Shown: positions 1 through 9,528, numbered from the stretch's first letter. The stretch: DNA of 64,000 bases from Agromyces marinus (GCF_021442325.1 NZ_CP087879.1:2046001-2110000); one strand, 5' to 3'. Notes: generated by a model not told the origin, from the letters alone. A program made the numbers and translations.

Positions 1-195
1 TGCCCCCTCTCTCGAGGTGCCGGCGCGCCCCGTGGGCGGCCTCGGGGCAAGGCTAGCGAGCACCGCGTGCGGTTCCTCCCCCTCGTTCGGGTGCCACGCG
101 CGCGACACGCCATGCGACCGGTCGGCGCTCCGGCGTCCCGCATCACTAGCCTCGGGCTCACGGCACGTGGCCGGCATCGACGCAGGACGGAGCGC

Positions 196-843
196 ATGCG
201 CATGACCGCACCCGAAGCAGCAGGCCGGGCCCGAGGCACGGAAGACCCCGTGGCGAGGATCGTCGCACAGGAGGTCGCGAGCCTGCGCGAAGGGTTCGGC
301 AGGGGCGCCGAGTTCGCGGTCACCCGCTCGACCGCGCGAGAGCGGATGCTGCACCGCCTCGAGTGCGCCTCGATCGCGTCGCACCTCGACCCGTCCTCGC
401 GGTGGACCACCCCGCACCGCCGGAGGCTGGACGCCGATCCGTCGTACCGGATCCCGATGCCGGTCCTCGTGACGCGCCAGGCGGCGCGCGAACTGACCGG
501 CGTGCGGTCGTGCCGCGTGTGCTGGCCGAACGTGTCGGGCGAGGAGCCGCGGCCGCTCCGGCACGTCTCGGCACAGCGCCTCGGGCCGCAGCACGTCGGT
601 CGCGTGCTCGCCCGCCCCGACGGCGAGCCGCTCGGCACGATCGTGCGCTGGCGTGCCCGCATCGGTGCGGACCTCTTCGGCGTCGAGCACGACGAGATCG
701 AGATCACGACCTCGGCCGGGGTCGTGACCGTCGCACGCGACGGGCGGGTCACGATCTGGGACCTCCCGACCGATGAGGAGGCGATCCGGCGCAAGACCGA
801 GCTCGTCCACCGGTTCGCGAGCGGCGACCCGCGCCCCGCCTAG
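196..843 (+). CDS. hypothetical protein with a CxxC motif
   Basis: This 215-residue soluble protein is not one I recognise. The start is the ATG at 196, with a weak GGAG-like site just upstream; an ATG two codons later is an alternative. The N-terminal half is rich in Arg and Ala and looks helical. C106 and C109 form a single CxxC pair, which could bind metal with His or Cys elsewhere. The C-terminal half, about residues 120-195, is rich in alternating hydrophobic and charged residues and looks like a small beta domain. Its stop codon overlaps the likely -10 element of the following tRNA gene. No function can be assigned. Confidence 0.7.
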   Translation: MRMTAPEAAGRARGTEDPVARIVAQEVASLREGFGRGAEFAVTRSTARERMLHRLECASIASHLDPSSRWTTPHRRRLDADPSYRIPMPVLVTRQAARELTGVRSCRVCWPNVSGEEPRPLRHVSAQRLGPQHVGRVLARPDGEPLGTIVRWRARIGADLFGVEHDEIEITTSAGVVTVARDGRVTIWDLPTDEEAIRRKTELVHRFASGDPRPA

Positions 844-846
844 ACT
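841..846 (+). promoter_or_regulatory. -10 element of tRNA-Leu
   Basis: TAGACT lies 12 bases before the mature tRNA 5' end, so transcription would start about six bases upstream of the tRNA. Its first three bases are also the stop codon of the preceding gene. I see no good -35 hexamer. Confidence 0.5.
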
Positions 847-858
847 GGTCGGGCGTTC

Positions 859-940
859 GCGGGAGTGGTGAAACTGGCAGACACGCAGGATTTAGGTTCC
901 TGTGCCTCCGGGCGTGCGGGTTCGAGTCCCGCCTTCCGCA
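859..940 (+). tRNA. tRNA-Leu (anticodon TAG)
   Basis: The 5' GCGGGAG pairs with the 3' CTTCCGC, leaving an A discriminator. The anticodon stem CAGGA/TCCTG encloses the loop TTTAGGT with anticodon TAG at 893-895, which reads CUA-type leucine codons. The TTCGAGTCC T-arm is present, and the long variable region fits a class II leucine tRNA. The 3' CCA is not encoded. Confidence 0.95.
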
Positions 941-1076
941 CGACACGACACGACGGTCATCCGCTCGTTCCCCTCGGGGGAAACCCCGATGGTGCGGAGG
1001 CGCGCGCTCGGTAGACTTCTGGGGTCCCGGCGATTCGAGCCGGTCGCCGAAACCACGACAGGGAGCACCGACGCCC

Positions 1077-1895
1077 GTGATCCACGCCGCGCTCATCCCC
1101 TGGCTCGACCCGGAGACGATCATCCAGTCGGCCGGTCCATGGGCCCTGCTCGTCGTGTGCTTCATCGTGTTCGCCGAGACGGGCCTGCTCGTCGGCTTCC
1201 TCCTGCCGGGCGACACCCTGCTCGTCATCTCGGGTCTGCTCTCGAACCCCGACGTCGTGCCACCGAACGGCGTGTTCGGCGTCTCCGTGTGGCTCGTCGC
1301 GCTGCTCATCGGCGTCTCGGCGTTCGTCGGCGGTGAAGTGGGCTACGAGATCGGCCACCGCGGCGGCCCGAAGGTGTTCGAACGCAAGGAGAGCGGCGTC
1401 TTCAGCGTCCGGAACGTGGAGCGGACCAATGCGTTCTTCGTCCGCTTCGGCGGGATCACGATCATCCTCGCCCGGTTCGTGCCGATCGTGCGCACGTTCG
1501 CGCCCGTCGCAGCCGGCGTCGGGCACATGCGGCGCAGCCGGTACACCCTGTACAACTTCATCGGCGCGGTGCTGTGGGGCATCGGGCTGACGATGCTCGG
1601 CTACGCGGTCAGCTTCATCCCGCCGGTCGCGTACCTCGTGCGCGAGTACATCGACCTGATCCTCCTGGTCGCGGTGGGCGGCACCGCCCTGGTCACCGCT
1701 TGGCACTACTTCCGCGAGCGGGCGAAGGCCAGGCGCGCGGCGGCCGCGGGCGACGACGTCGTCACCGACGAAGACGAGGCCGAGGAGCTCGTGCTCGACC
1801 CCGACGTGTTCGACCGGCCGTCGCATCACGACGGCGACCACCCTCGCCGCGGCGACCAGCACGGCGACGGACGCCCGCCGCACGAGGGCGGCTGA
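1077..1895 (+). CDS. DedA family membrane protein
   Basis: A 272-residue member of the DedA/VTT superfamily, inner-membrane proteins linked to undecaprenyl-phosphate or phospholipid flipping and to envelope homeostasis. The family features are visible: a membrane-embedded acidic residue (E34) before a PGD turn (44-46), the GEVGYEIGHRGG segment near residue 86, and the FVRFGG...ARFVPIVRTFAPVAAG region near 121-147 with the conserved arginines R133 and R139. Transmembrane stretches lie near 20-55, 65-85, 145-180 and 190-208. The C-terminal 60 residues are charged and cytoplasmic. The start is a GTG preceded by GGGAG. A TAGACT at 1012 may be its promoter. The neighbour on the right is convergent. 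Confidence 0.88.
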   Translation: MIHAALIPWLDPETIIQSAGPWALLVVCFIVFAETGLLVGFLLPGDTLLVISGLLSNPDVVPPNGVFGVSVWLVALLIGVSAFVGGEVGYEIGHRGGPKVFERKESGVFSVRNVERTNAFFVRFGGITIILARFVPIVRTFAPVAAGVGHMRRSRYTLYNFIGAVLWGIGLTMLGYAVSFIPPVAYLVREYIDLILLVAVGGTALVTAWHYFRERAKARRAAAAGDDVVTDEDEAEELVLDPDVFDRPSHHDGDHPRRGDQHGDGRPPHEGG

Positions 1896-1931
1896 CCCGG
1901 AGCGGATGCCGCGACACGACGTCGCACGCGA

Positions 1932-3062
1932 TCAGCCCGCGAACCACCCCGTCGCGCCGACGGTCTCGCCCATTCGGGGCACGTACTGGTCGAAGTAGAC
2001 GCGCGAGACGAGTTCCCGGCGGCTGCGGACGCCGGCCTTGTCGAACACCGACTTCAGGTGGTCCTGCACGGTGTAGGCCGACACGTGCAGCGTCGAGGCG
2101 ATCTCCTTCGTCTCGACGCCCTGGAGCACGAGGCGCGTGACATCGCGCTCGCGCGAGGTGAGCCCGAACGCGGCGACCACGAGCGAGACGATCTCGGGCG
2201 GCCTCGCCTCCTCGATGGTCACGACGACGTCGCCGGTCGCGCCGGCGGCGCCGCGCAGCGGCGACGCGTGGAGGAGCAGCCAGGTGCCGGACGCGGTCCG
2301 GACCCGGGCGCGCGCCGGGGGTGAAGCGGGGTCGGCGAGCGTGCGGCGTGCGGCCCCGACGAGCGAGGTGACGAGGCTGAGCGGGTCGCCGCCATGCGCG
2401 TTGCCGCGCAGCGCCGCGAGTCGCTCCTCGGCGCCGAGGCTGATCTGCGCCACCTCGTCGTGCGCGTCGACGATGACGACGGCGGGGCCGCCGGTCTCGT
2501 CGCCCGCATCCTCGTGGGCGAGTCGGGTGAGGATGCCCGAGCGCACGCCTCGCGCGAAGGACTCCGACAGCGAACCCAGGAAGTCGACCTCGTCCGAGGT
2601 GAAGGAGGGGTCCTCCGGCCCACGGAAGATCGCGAGGCACCCCCAGACGGCGGTGCCGTCGCGGAACAGCAGACGGGCCTCGTCGGCGAATCCGTAGACG
2701 GGCGTCATGAGCCGCGTCATCCGCTGCGACCGGTCGAGCTCGTCGCCGGCGGTCGCGTGCATGCCGATCGCGCGGTGATCGCCGGCCGCGAGCGATCGGA
2801 ACGACGTCGGCTCCTCCGAGCCGTACTCGATGATGCCGAAGAGCCGATCGTGCTCGTTGTGCGCCTTCAGCGCGCCGTACTTGCGGGCACTCGTGAGCAT
2901 CATCGTCGCGGGGTCGTGGGTGCCGACGCACGCGCCCACCCAGGGGACGGCGCGGAGCACCGAGTCCGTCGCCTCGCCGATGAACTCGTCGAGATCGAGC
3001 CCGGCGCGCGAGAGCACGTCGAGGTCGCCCCGCACGCGGGCCCCGGTCAGCTGGGGAATCAC
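1932..3062 (-). CDS. LuxR-type transcriptional regulator with N-terminal sensor
   Basis: This 376-residue protein ends in a LuxR/GerE helix-turn-helix at about residues 300-362, recognisable by LTSRERDV, the KEIASTL segment and TVQDHLKSVFDKAGV. Residues 25-190 look like a GAF-type sensor and 195-280 like a PAS-type segment, but neither is certain. It reads divergently from the FAD oxidoreductase at 3319, so it is the likely local regulator of that gene. The start is a GTG; a CATACT hexamer ends six bases before it, so its mRNA may be leaderless. A short inverted repeat between the two genes is a candidate operator. The ligand cannot be inferred. Confidence 0.82.
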   Translation of the reverse strand: MIPQLTGARVRGDLDVLSRAGLDLDEFIGEATDSVLRAVPWVGACVGTHDPATMMLTSARKYGALKAHNEHDRLFGIIEYGSEEPTSFRSLAAGDHRAIGMHATAGDELDRSQRMTRLMTPVYGFADEARLLFRDGTAVWGCLAIFRGPEDPSFTSDEVDFLGSLSESFARGVRSGILTRLAHEDAGDETGGPAVVIVDAHDEVAQISLGAEERLAALRGNAHGGDPLSLVTSLVGAARRTLADPASPPARARVRTASGTWLLLHASPLRGAAGATGDVVVTIEEARPPEIVSLVVAAFGLTSRERDVTRLVLQGVETKEIASTLHVSAYTVQDHLKSVFDKAGVRSRRELVSRVYFDQYVPRMGETVGATGWFAG

Positions 3063-3097
3063 GCGTTCAGTATGCGCCTCGCCCGGCCCGACCGGTA

Positions 3098-3113
3098 TCC
3101 CAGATCACTGGGA
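3098..3113. promoter_or_regulatory. candidate operator between luxR-type gene and FAD oxidoreductase
   Basis: TCCCAG and CTGGGA form six-base arms around ATCA in the divergent intergenic region. A related CTGGGGAATC lies at the start of the regulator gene itself, so two half-similar sites flank the presumed promoter. Binding by the LuxR-type protein is inference. Confidence 0.3.
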
Positions 3114-3318
3114 ATCGCCCTGTCCGGCCGCGTGGATTCCGGATTCCCCGGGCGCTCGGGATGTCGCCCGGGCCGCCGCGCCGCGCACGATGGCTGCACG
3201 CCGACGACGCGACCGCGCAGCTCTGCATGTCGCTCGTGCGGCTCGAGGTCCCGGGATGCTCGTGCGACTCGCGGCAGAGGTGGACACATCACCCGTACTC
3301 CTGAATCGAAGGACTGAC

Positions 3319-4692
3319 ATGAACCTCTCACTCACCGACACCTCGACGCTTCGCGGGGCCGGAACGGTGCTCCTGCCCGGCGATCCCGGCTACGAGGCGG
3401 CGACCGTCCCGTGGAACCTCGCGGTCGTGCAGCGCCCAGCCGCCGTCGCCGTCCCCCGCTCGACCGACGAGGTCGCGCGCGTCGTCCGGGCTGCGACCGG
3501 GCTCGGCATGCGCGTCGCGCCGCAGAGCACCGGCCACGGCGCCGCGATGCTCGCGAACCGGTCGCTCGCCGACGCCGTGCTGGTCCGGATGCACGAGCTG
3601 ACCGGCGTCACGATCGATCCCGCCGCGCGAACGGCCCGCGTGGTCGGCGGCACGCTGTGGCGCGATGTCGTCACGGCTGCTGCCGCACACGGGCTCGCCG
3701 CGCTGCACGGAAGTGCCGGCGACGTCGCCGTGGCCGGCTACGCCCTGGGCGGCGGCCTCTCGTTCTACGGCCGCGCGCACGGGCTGGCCTCGTCGCACGT
3801 CCGCGCGGTCGAACTCGTGACGGCCGACGGCGGGCTCATTCGCGCGAGCGCCGAAGAGCATTCCGACCTGTTCTGGGCCCTCCGCGGCGGGGGCGGGGGC
3901 AACTTCGGCGTCGTCGTCGCGGTCGAGATCGACCTGATCCCGGTTGCCGACGTCGTCGGCGGCATGCTGCTCTGGGACCTCTCCCGAGCACGCGAGGTGA
4001 CGCGAGCCTGGGCGCGGTGGACGGCCGATCTCCCCGAGTCGGCCACCACCTCGCTGCGCTACCTGCGCTTCCCGCCCGATCCGGCGATGCCGCCGTTCCT
4101 CAGCGGCCGCAGCCTCGTGGTGATCGACGGTGCGATCCTCGAGGACGACGAGCGGGCGGCCGAGCTGCTCGCACCGCTGCGCTCGCTCGACCCCGAGATC
4201 GACACGTTCGCCCGCATCCCGGCCGCCGGACTCGTGGACGTGCACATGGACCCGCCGGGACCGGTTCCTGCGGTCAGCGATCACGCGATGCTCGCCGATC
4301 TGCCGGATGCCGCGATCGAGGCGCTGCTGGCGGTCGCCGGGCCGGATGTCGACATCCCCCTCATGGCGGCCGAGCTCCGCCACCTGGGCGGCGCGCTCGC
4401 GCGCCCGAACCGCGGGGCGCTCACGCTGCTCGACGGCGCGTTCGCGCTGTTCGCGGTATCCGCCACGCCGACGCCCGAACTGGCGGCGGCCGGCGAGGCG
4501 GTCACCCGGTCGATCGCCTCCGCACTGGCGCCCTGGACCTCGGGTTCGACGTTCCTGAACTTCGCCGAGCGCGAGATCGACCCCCGAACCGCGTTCGACG
4601 ACGCCGACTGGGCGCGCCTGGTGGAGGTGCGTCGCAGCGTCGACCCGACCGGCGTCTTCGCCGCCGCCCACGCGATCGACCCGCGCCGCTGA
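3319..4692 (+). CDS. FAD-binding oxidoreductase (VAO/PCMH fold, BBE-like)
   Basis: A 457-residue flavoprotein of the berberine-bridge/6-hydroxynicotine-oxidase type. The N-terminal FAD-binding domain (about 20-210) shows the APQSTGHG motif with H73, the residue that carries FAD through 8-alpha-histidyl linkage in this family, and the VAGYALGGG and GGGGNFGVVV motifs. The second, cysteinyl attachment site of bicovalent members is replaced: the loop at 131-136 reads GSAGDV with no Cys. The C-terminal part ends in a short BBE-like VDPTGVF motif. The ATG at 3319 follows AAGGA by seven bases; the open frame upstream is not used. Substrate unknown, possibly a sugar, alcohol or aromatic compound. Probably controlled by the divergent LuxR-type gene. 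Confidence 0.85.
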   Translation: MNLSLTDTSTLRGAGTVLLPGDPGYEAATVPWNLAVVQRPAAVAVPRSTDEVARVVRAATGLGMRVAPQSTGHGAAMLANRSLADAVLVRMHELTGVTIDPAARTARVVGGTLWRDVVTAAAAHGLAALHGSAGDVAVAGYALGGGLSFYGRAHGLASSHVRAVELVTADGGLIRASAEEHSDLFWALRGGGGGNFGVVVAVEIDLIPVADVVGGMLLWDLSRAREVTRAWARWTADLPESATTSLRYLRFPPDPAMPPFLSGRSLVVIDGAILEDDERAAELLAPLRSLDPEIDTFARIPAAGLVDVHMDPPGPVPAVSDHAMLADLPDAAIEALLAVAGPDVDIPLMAAELRHLGGALARPNRGALTLLDGAFALFAVSATPTPELAAAGEAVTRSIASALAPWTSGSTFLNFAEREIDPRTAFDDADWARLVEVRRSVDPTGVFAAAHAIDPRR

Positions 4693-4737
4693 GCACCGCA
4701 CGCCGCGGTTCGACGCACCACTGAGCGGATGCCGCCC

Positions 4738-4767
4738 GTCGGCCGGGTCCCGGAGGGCCCGGCCGAC
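4738..4767. terminator. bidirectional terminator hairpin
   Basis: A 13-bp stem starting GTCGGCCGGG, with one G-U wobble and a CGGA loop, lies between the convergent oxidoreductase and CDF transporter genes. There is no T-run. Confidence 0.6.
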
Positions 4768-4812
4768 GCGCCGCCATGCCCCGCGAACGCCGAGCGCTGA
4801 CGCGCCGTGGCC

Positions 4813-5742
4813 TCAGGCGTGCGTCGCCGGCTCCCGCCGCCCACGCCCTGACGGCTCGAGCTGGAACGTCGAGTGCTCGACGTCGAAGTGCTCGTCGAGG
4901 CATCCGCCCAGTTCGTCGAGCAGCGCGTCGACTCGGTGCTCGGCGAACACCGCCGGCTCGACCTCGACATGGGCGCTGAACACGTGCGCGCCGGTCGTGA
5001 TCGCCCACACGTGGACGTCGTGCACGGCGACCACGCCGTCGGTTCGGAGGATGTGCTCGCGGATCTCCGCGACATCCGTCTCGGCGGGAACCGACTGGCT
5101 GAGCACGTGCACGACGTCGCGCAGCAGCACGATCGCGCGCGGGACGATCAGGGCCGCGATCAGGAGCGACGCGATCGGGTCGGCGGCGCTCCACCCGGTC
5201 GTGAGGATGACGATCGCCGCCGCGATGACCATGACCGACCCGACGGTGTCGCCGAACACCTCGAGGTAGGCGCCGCGGAGGTTGATCGAGGTGCCCGCCC
5301 CGCCGCGCAGCACGAGCAGCGCCGCGACGTTCGCGACGAGGCCGGCGACCGCGACGACGAGCATCGGCCCGCCCCCGACCTCGTGCGCCTCACCCGCGGC
5401 GCCGGACACGAGCCGGCCGACGGCGCCGATCGTGACGGTCGCGGCGACGACGATGAGCACGACCCCGTTGATGAGCGCGCCGAGCACCTCGAACCTGCGG
5501 AAGCCGTACGTCTGGCGGTCGGTCGCCGGCCGGGCGGCGACGAGCGCGGCGCCGAGCGCGACGACGAGTCCGAACAGGTCGCTGACCATGTGCCCGGCGT
5601 CGGCGAGGAGGGCGAGCGAGCCGCTGAGGAACCCGCCGACCACCTGGACGATGACGAACGAGCCGATGATCGCGATCGCGATCAGCAGGCGGGTTCGTCC
5701 GGCGGCGTGCGCGTCGGCGGCGTGGTCGTGCGTGTGTCCCAT
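4813..5742 (-). CDS. cation diffusion facilitator (CDF) metal exporter
   Basis: This 309-residue protein has six predicted membrane segments and the CDF layout. It begins with a His-rich leader (HTHDH). The transmembrane-2 metal site is HMVSD with H51 and D55. The matching transmembrane-5 site reads EVFGD (E161, D165), so the His found in zinc-type CzcD/ZitB proteins is replaced by Glu, which may alter metal preference. The cytoplasmic C-terminal domain (about 215-295) carries the VHDVHVWAIT motif. It is predicted to export Zn2+ or a similar divalent ion in exchange for protons. The ATG at 5742 lies seven bases after a TACGCT promoter element, so it is transcribed apart from the upstream murI-rph-rdgB operon. 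Confidence 0.9.
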   Translation of the reverse strand: MGHTHDHAADAHAAGRTRLLIAIAIIGSFVIVQVVGGFLSGSLALLADAGHMVSDLFGLVVALGAALVAARPATDRQTYGFRRFEVLGALINGVVLIVVAATVTIGAVGRLVSGAAGEAHEVGGGPMLVVAVAGLVANVAALLVLRGGAGTSINLRGAYLEVFGDTVGSVMVIAAAIVILTTGWSAADPIASLLIAALIVPRAIVLLRDVVHVLSQSVPAETDVAEIREHILRTDGVVAVHDVHVWAITTGAHVFSAHVEVEPAVFAEHRVDALLDELGGCLDEHFDVEHSTFQLEPSGRGRREPATHA

Positions 5743-5749
5743 CCCCTCA

Positions 5750-5755
5750 AGCGTA
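5750..5755 (-). promoter_or_regulatory. -10 element, leaderless CDF transporter mRNA
   Basis: TACGCT on the minus strand, seven bases before the ATG at 5742. It supports that start and an independent transcript. Confidence 0.55.
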
Positions 5756-5824
5756 GGCACGGATGCCGCCGCTCGCCGGTGATGGGAATGAGTCCCGTTC
5801 TCGCGGCCGCTCGGCCGGTGGCGA

Positions 5825-6457
5825 TCAGCCGGACCGCGCGACGCGCTCGAGCTCGGGCAGCAGCGCCCGGAACGCGCGCGCCCGGTGGCTGTGCGCGTTC
5901 TTGACCTCGGGCGCGAGCTCGGCGGCCGACACGTCGAACCCGTCGGGCAGGAAGATCGGGTCGTACCCGAACCCGTTGACGCCCGCGCGCCCGGTCGCGA
6001 TGCGGCCGGGCCATGTGCCGACGGCGGCGAATTCGTGCGGCTCGCCGCCCGCGGCATCCGGCACGACCAGGGCGATGGTGCAGTGGAAGTGCGCCGAGCG
6101 GTGCGGGTCGCGGATGTCGCCGAGCTGCGCGAGCAGCAGTTCGAGGTTCGCTTCGGCGCCGCGCCCGGGCCCGGCCCAGCGGGCCGAGAAGATGCCCGGC
6201 GAGCCGCCCATGACCTCGACCGCGATGCCCGAGTCGTCGGCGAGCGCGATGCACCCGGTGTGGGATGCCGCGGCGCGCGCCTTGATGAAGGCGTTCTCGT
6301 CGAAGGACGTGCCGTCCTCGACGGGCTCGGGCCCGTCGTAGGGCAGCACCGTGATGCCCGGGAACTCGGCGCCGAGGATCTGCTGGAACTCGGCGACCTT
6401 GTGGGCGTTGTGCGTGGCGAGGACGACCTCGAGCGGCTGCGGCATCCGCTCACCCAT
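5825..6457 (-). CDS. rdgB: XTP/dITP pyrophosphatase
   Basis: A 210-residue Ham1/RdgB nucleotidase that hydrolyses non-canonical purine triphosphates (dITP, XTP) to the monophosphates, keeping deaminated bases out of DNA and RNA. Family motifs are clear: VVLATHNAHKVAEF at the N-terminus, SFDENAFIKARAAA, ALADDSGIAVEVMGGSPGIFSARW with the catalytic Asp, and GFGYDPIFLPDG near the C-terminus. The ATG overlaps the last base of the rph stop codon (TGATG), implying translational coupling. The order murI-rph-rdgB is widely conserved in actinobacteria and couples RNA maturation with nucleotide-pool cleaning. Confidence 0.95.
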   Translation of the reverse strand: MGERMPQPLEVVLATHNAHKVAEFQQILGAEFPGITVLPYDGPEPVEDGTSFDENAFIKARAAASHTGCIALADDSGIAVEVMGGSPGIFSARWAGPGRGAEANLELLLAQLGDIRDPHRSAHFHCTIALVVPDAAGGEPHEFAAVGTWPGRIATGRAGVNGFGYDPIFLPDGFDVSAAELAPEVKNAHSHRARAFRALLPELERVARSG

Positions 6458-7215
6458 CACTCGCCGCCGGCCTGCGCCGCGAGCGCGGCGCGCTGGATCG
6501 CGGTGAGCTCGGTCGTCCCGGCGAGCGCGAGGTCGAGCAGGGCGTCGAGCTCGCGCCGGTCGAACGGCGCGCCCTCGGCGGTGCCCTGCACCTCGACGAA
6601 GAGTCCGCGGCCGGTCGCGACGACGTTCATGTCGGTCTCGGCGCGCACGTCCTCGACGTACGCGAGGTCGAGCATCGGCGTGCCGTCGATGATGCCGACC
6701 GACACCGCCGAGACGGTGTCGATGAGCGGCGTCGCCTTCTGGGCGATGAACTTCCGCCCGCGCGCCCACTCGATCGCGTCGGCGAGCGCGACGTACGCGC
6801 CCGTGATGGCCGCGGTGCGCGTGCCGCCGTCGGCCTGGAGCACGTCGCAGTCGATCTGGATCGTGTTCTCGCCGAGCGACTTCATGTCGACCACGGCGCG
6901 GAGGCTCCGTCCGATGAGCCGGCTGATCTCGTGCGTCCGCCCGCCGATGCGGCCCTTGACCGACTCGCGGTCGTTGCGGGTGTTCGTCGAGCGCGGCAGC
7001 ATCGCGTACTCGGCGGTGACCCAGCCCTTGCCCTTGCCGGTCATCCACCGCGGCACGCCGTTGGTGAAGCTCGCGGTGCAGAGCACCTTCGTGTTCCCGA
7101 ACGAGATCAGCGCGCTGCCCTCGGCGTGCGCGGACCAGCCGCGCTCGATGACGACGTCGCGCAGCTCGTCGGGGGTGCGGCCGTCGGCGCGCACGAGGTC
7201 GGGGGTCTCGGTCAC
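6457..7215 (-). CDS. rph: ribonuclease PH
   Basis: RNase PH is a phosphorolytic 3'-5' exoribonuclease that trims the 3' ends of tRNA precursors. The 252-residue product has normal family length. Visible motifs are [43 protein letters not shown] (phosphate and RNA contact arginines) and [22 protein letters not shown], with the DMNVV segment late in the fold. The start is a GTG preceded by AGGAGA. It overlaps the murI stop by four bases (GTGA), and its own stop overlaps the rdgB start by one base, so the three genes form a tight operon. Confidence 0.96.
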   Translation of the reverse strand: MTETPDLVRADGRTPDELRDVVIERGWSAHAEGSALISFGNTKVLCTASFTNGVPRWMTGKGKGWVTAEYAMLPRSTNTRNDRESVKGRIGGRTHEISRLIGRSLRAVVDMKSLGENTIQIDCDVLQADGGTRTAAITGAYVALADAIEWARGRKFIAQKATPLIDTVSAVSVGIIDGTPMLDLAYVEDVRAETDMNVVATGRGLFVEVQGTAEGAPFDRRELDALLDLALAGTTELTAIQRAALAAQAGGE

Positions 7216-8108
7216 TGGGTTCTCCTGTCGGTGGCGGATGCCGCGGGCGCGGCGGTTCCGGATGAGGCGGTGCGCGCAGCGGATGCCGCGGCTGCGGGCA
7301 GGGTGAGCACGCCGGTCTGCACGAGCTCGACCTGCGAGATCTCGGGACCGATGAGGCGGTGCGCGAGGTCGAGGAACGCGGCGCTCGAGCCGCCGGTGGC
7401 CTCGAAGCGGTGCACGGGCGGTTCGGGCGCGCGGCGTTCGAGCCCGCCGGAGACGAGCACCCGGTAGACGTCGTTCGCGGTCTCGACGTCGCTGCCGACG
7501 AGGCTCACGCCCTCCCCCATGACGTACGAGATGACGCCCTTGAGGAACGGGTAGTGGGTGCAGCCGAGCACGAGCGTGTCGACGCCGGCGGCGCGCAGCG
7601 GCGCGAGGTACTCCTCGGCGACGGCGAGCACCTCGGGCCCGGTCGTGACGCCCGACTCGACGAACTCCACGAACCGCGGGCACGCGGCCGAGGCGAGTTC
7701 GAGGTGCGGGGCGGCGGCGAACGCGTCGTCGTAGGCGCGCGACTGCACGGTGCCCGCGGTGCCGATGACGCCGACGCGGCCGCTGCGGGTCGCCGCGACC
7801 GCACGCCGCACCGCGGGCTGGATGACCTCGACGACGGGCACGTCGTAGCGTTCGCGCGCGTCGCGCAGCATCGCCGCGGATGCGGTGTTGCACGCGATGA
7901 CGAGCATCTTCACGCCCTGCGCGACGAGGTCGTCGAGCACGGCGAGCGCGTAGCGGCGCACGTCGGCGATGGGCTTGGGCCCGTAGGGCGAGTGCTCGAG
8001 GTCGCCGAAGTAGAGGATCTGCTCGTTCGGGAGCTGGTCGCGCACCGCGCGCGCGACGGTGAGCCCGCCGACGCCGGAGTCGAAGATCCCGATCGGTGCA
8101 TCACTCAC
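7212..8108 (-). CDS. murI: glutamate racemase
   Basis: MurI interconverts L- and D-glutamate, supplying D-Glu for peptidoglycan. This 298-residue protein shows FDSGVGG with D10 and S11, the first catalytic cysteine in ACNTAS (C73), the second in GCTHYP (C183, followed by H185), and the substrate-contacting GTAGT loop near 117. It is longer than most homologues because of an Ala/Thr-rich tail of about 30 residues after the fold. It heads the murI-rph-rdgB operon. The GTG start lies eight bases after a TAGGCT element, suggesting a leaderless or nearly leaderless transcript. Confidence 0.96.
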   Translation of the reverse strand: MSDAPIGIFDSGVGGLTVARAVRDQLPNEQILYFGDLEHSPYGPKPIADVRRYALAVLDDLVAQGVKMLVIACNTASAAMLRDARERYDVPVVEVIQPAVRRAVAATRSGRVGVIGTAGTVQSRAYDDAFAAAPHLELASAACPRFVEFVESGVTTGPEVLAVAEEYLAPLRAAGVDTLVLGCTHYPFLKGVISYVMGEGVSLVGSDVETANDVYRVLVSGGLERRAPEPPVHRFEATGGSSAAFLDLAHRLIGPEISQVELVQTGVLTLPAAAASAARTASSGTAAPAASATDRRTQ

Positions 8109-8116
8109 GAGGATCC

Positions 8117-8122
8117 AGCCTA
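8117..8122 (-). promoter_or_regulatory. -10 element of murI-rph-rdgB operon
   Basis: TAGGCT on the minus strand, eight bases before the murI GTG. Confidence 0.5.
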
Positions 8123-8185
8123 GATCAGCGGATGCCGCGGCCGCCCGTTCCGCGCCCGCGGCGCGACCGCGACCCGTGCAGTGGC

Positions 8186-8191
8186 TAGGCT
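8186..8191 (+). promoter_or_regulatory. -10 element, leaderless pncB mRNA
   Basis: TAGGCT, six bases before the GTG at 8198. It is back to back with the murI promoter, about 65 bases away. Confidence 0.55.
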
Positions 8192-8197
8192 GACCGC

Positions 8198-9517
8198 GTG
8201 ACCGGGTCTGCTGCGCTCTTCACCGACCGCTACGAGCTGACGATGGTGGATGCCGCCCTCCTGGACGGCACCGCGCACCGCGAGAGCCTGTTCGAGGCGT
8301 TCGCGCGGCGCCTGCCGGACGGGCGCAGGTACGGCGTGGTCGCGGGCACGGGCCGCCTGCTCGAACTCGTCGAGCGGTTCCGCTTCGGCGACGACGAGCT
8401 CGAGTTCCTGCGCGCGGAGCGCGTGGTGCGCGACGAGACGCTCGACTGGCTGGCCGACTACCGGTTCCGCGGCGAGATCTGGGGCTATCGCGAGGGCGAG
8501 GCGTACTTCCCGGGGTCGCCGCTCGTGACGGTGCAGGGGTCGTTCGCCGAGGCGGTCATCCTGGAGACCCTCGTGCTGTCGGTGCTGAACTACGACTCCG
8601 CGGTCGCGGGTGCGGCGGCGCGCATGGTGTCGGTCGCGCTCGGCAGGCCGATCGCCGAGATGGGCTCGCGCCGTGCGAACGAGCGGTCGGCGGTCGCCGC
8701 GGCACGCGCGGCGTACATCGCCGGGTTCGATGCGACCAGCAACCTCGAGGCCGGCCGGCGGTGGGGCATCCCGACCATGGGGACCGCTGCGCATTCGTTC
8801 ACGCTCCTGCACGACTCCGAGGAGGATGCGTTCCGCGCGCAGGTCGAGGCGATGGGTCCGGGCACGACGCTGCTGGTGGACACGTACGACATCCGCGCGG
8901 GCGTCGAGACGGCGGTGCGCGTGGCCGGCACGGGTCTCGGCGCGGTGCGCATCGACTCGGGCGACCTGCCGACGGTCGCGGCGGCGGTGCGGGAGCACCT
9001 CGACGAGCTGGGTGCGGTGAACACGCGCATCACGGTCACGAGCGATCTCGACGAGCACGCGATCGCGTCGCTCGCGAGTGCTCCGGTCGACGCGTACGGC
9101 GTGGGCACGTCGGTCGTGACCGGGTCGGGGTTCCCGGCCGCGGGCATGGTCTACAAGCTCGTCGCGCGTCGGGGCGAGGACGGCGCGTGGGTGGGCGTCG
9201 CGAAGGCGTCGACGAGCAAGACGAGCGTCGGCGGGCGCAAGAACGCCGCTCGGCGCATCGATGCCACGCGCACGGCACGGGAGGAGCTCGTGTACGTCGG
9301 CGACGGGCCCGGGGGCGAGGATGAGTTCGCGGCGGACGACCGCCTGCGGCCGCTCATGGTGCACCTCATGCACGAGGGCGAAGCGGATGCCGCCCATGTC
9401 GGCCCGGCAGGCGTGAGGGCCGCACGGGCGCATCGCGCCGAGGTCATGCAGGAGCTGCCGATCGAGGCGTTCCGGCTGGGTCGCGGCGAGCCGGTGATCC
9501 CGACCACGTATCGCTGA
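8198..9517 (+). CDS. pncB: nicotinate phosphoribosyltransferase
   Basis: PncB makes nicotinate mononucleotide from nicotinate and PRPP, the committed step of NAD salvage. The 439-residue product has the N-terminal TDRYELTM motif, the NYDSAVA and GSRRAN motifs, and [11 protein letters not shown], in which H199 corresponds to the phosphorylated histidine that couples ATP hydrolysis to the reaction. RIDSGDLP near 250 and the GVGTSVVTG phosphate-binding segment follow, with the KxS-rich loop after about 330. The GTG start fits the promoter spacing. It is divergent from murI and single-gene. Length and motifs are intact. Confidence 0.95.
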   Translation: MTGSAALFTDRYELTMVDAALLDGTAHRESLFEAFARRLPDGRRYGVVAGTGRLLELVERFRFGDDELEFLRAERVVRDETLDWLADYRFRGEIWGYREGEAYFPGSPLVTVQGSFAEAVILETLVLSVLNYDSAVAGAAARMVSVALGRPIAEMGSRRANERSAVAAARAAYIAGFDATSNLEAGRRWGIPTMGTAAHSFTLLHDSEEDAFRAQVEAMGPGTTLLVDTYDIRAGVETAVRVAGTGLGAVRIDSGDLPTVAAAVREHLDELGAVNTRITVTSDLDEHAIASLASAPVDAYGVGTSVVTGSGFPAAGMVYKLVARRGEDGAWVGVAKASTSKTSVGGRKNAARRIDATRTAREELVYVGDGPGGEDEFAADDRLRPLMVHLMHEGEADAAHVGPAGVRAARAHRAEVMQELPIEAFRLGRGEPVIPTTYR

Positions 9518-9528
9518 GCGGCGGGCGG

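Noticed and set aside
1077-1895. Signal for a transposon or prophage around the tRNA-Leu gene
   Set aside because: No integrase, direct repeats or foreign composition is found near the tRNA; both flanks are ordinary chromosomal genes.
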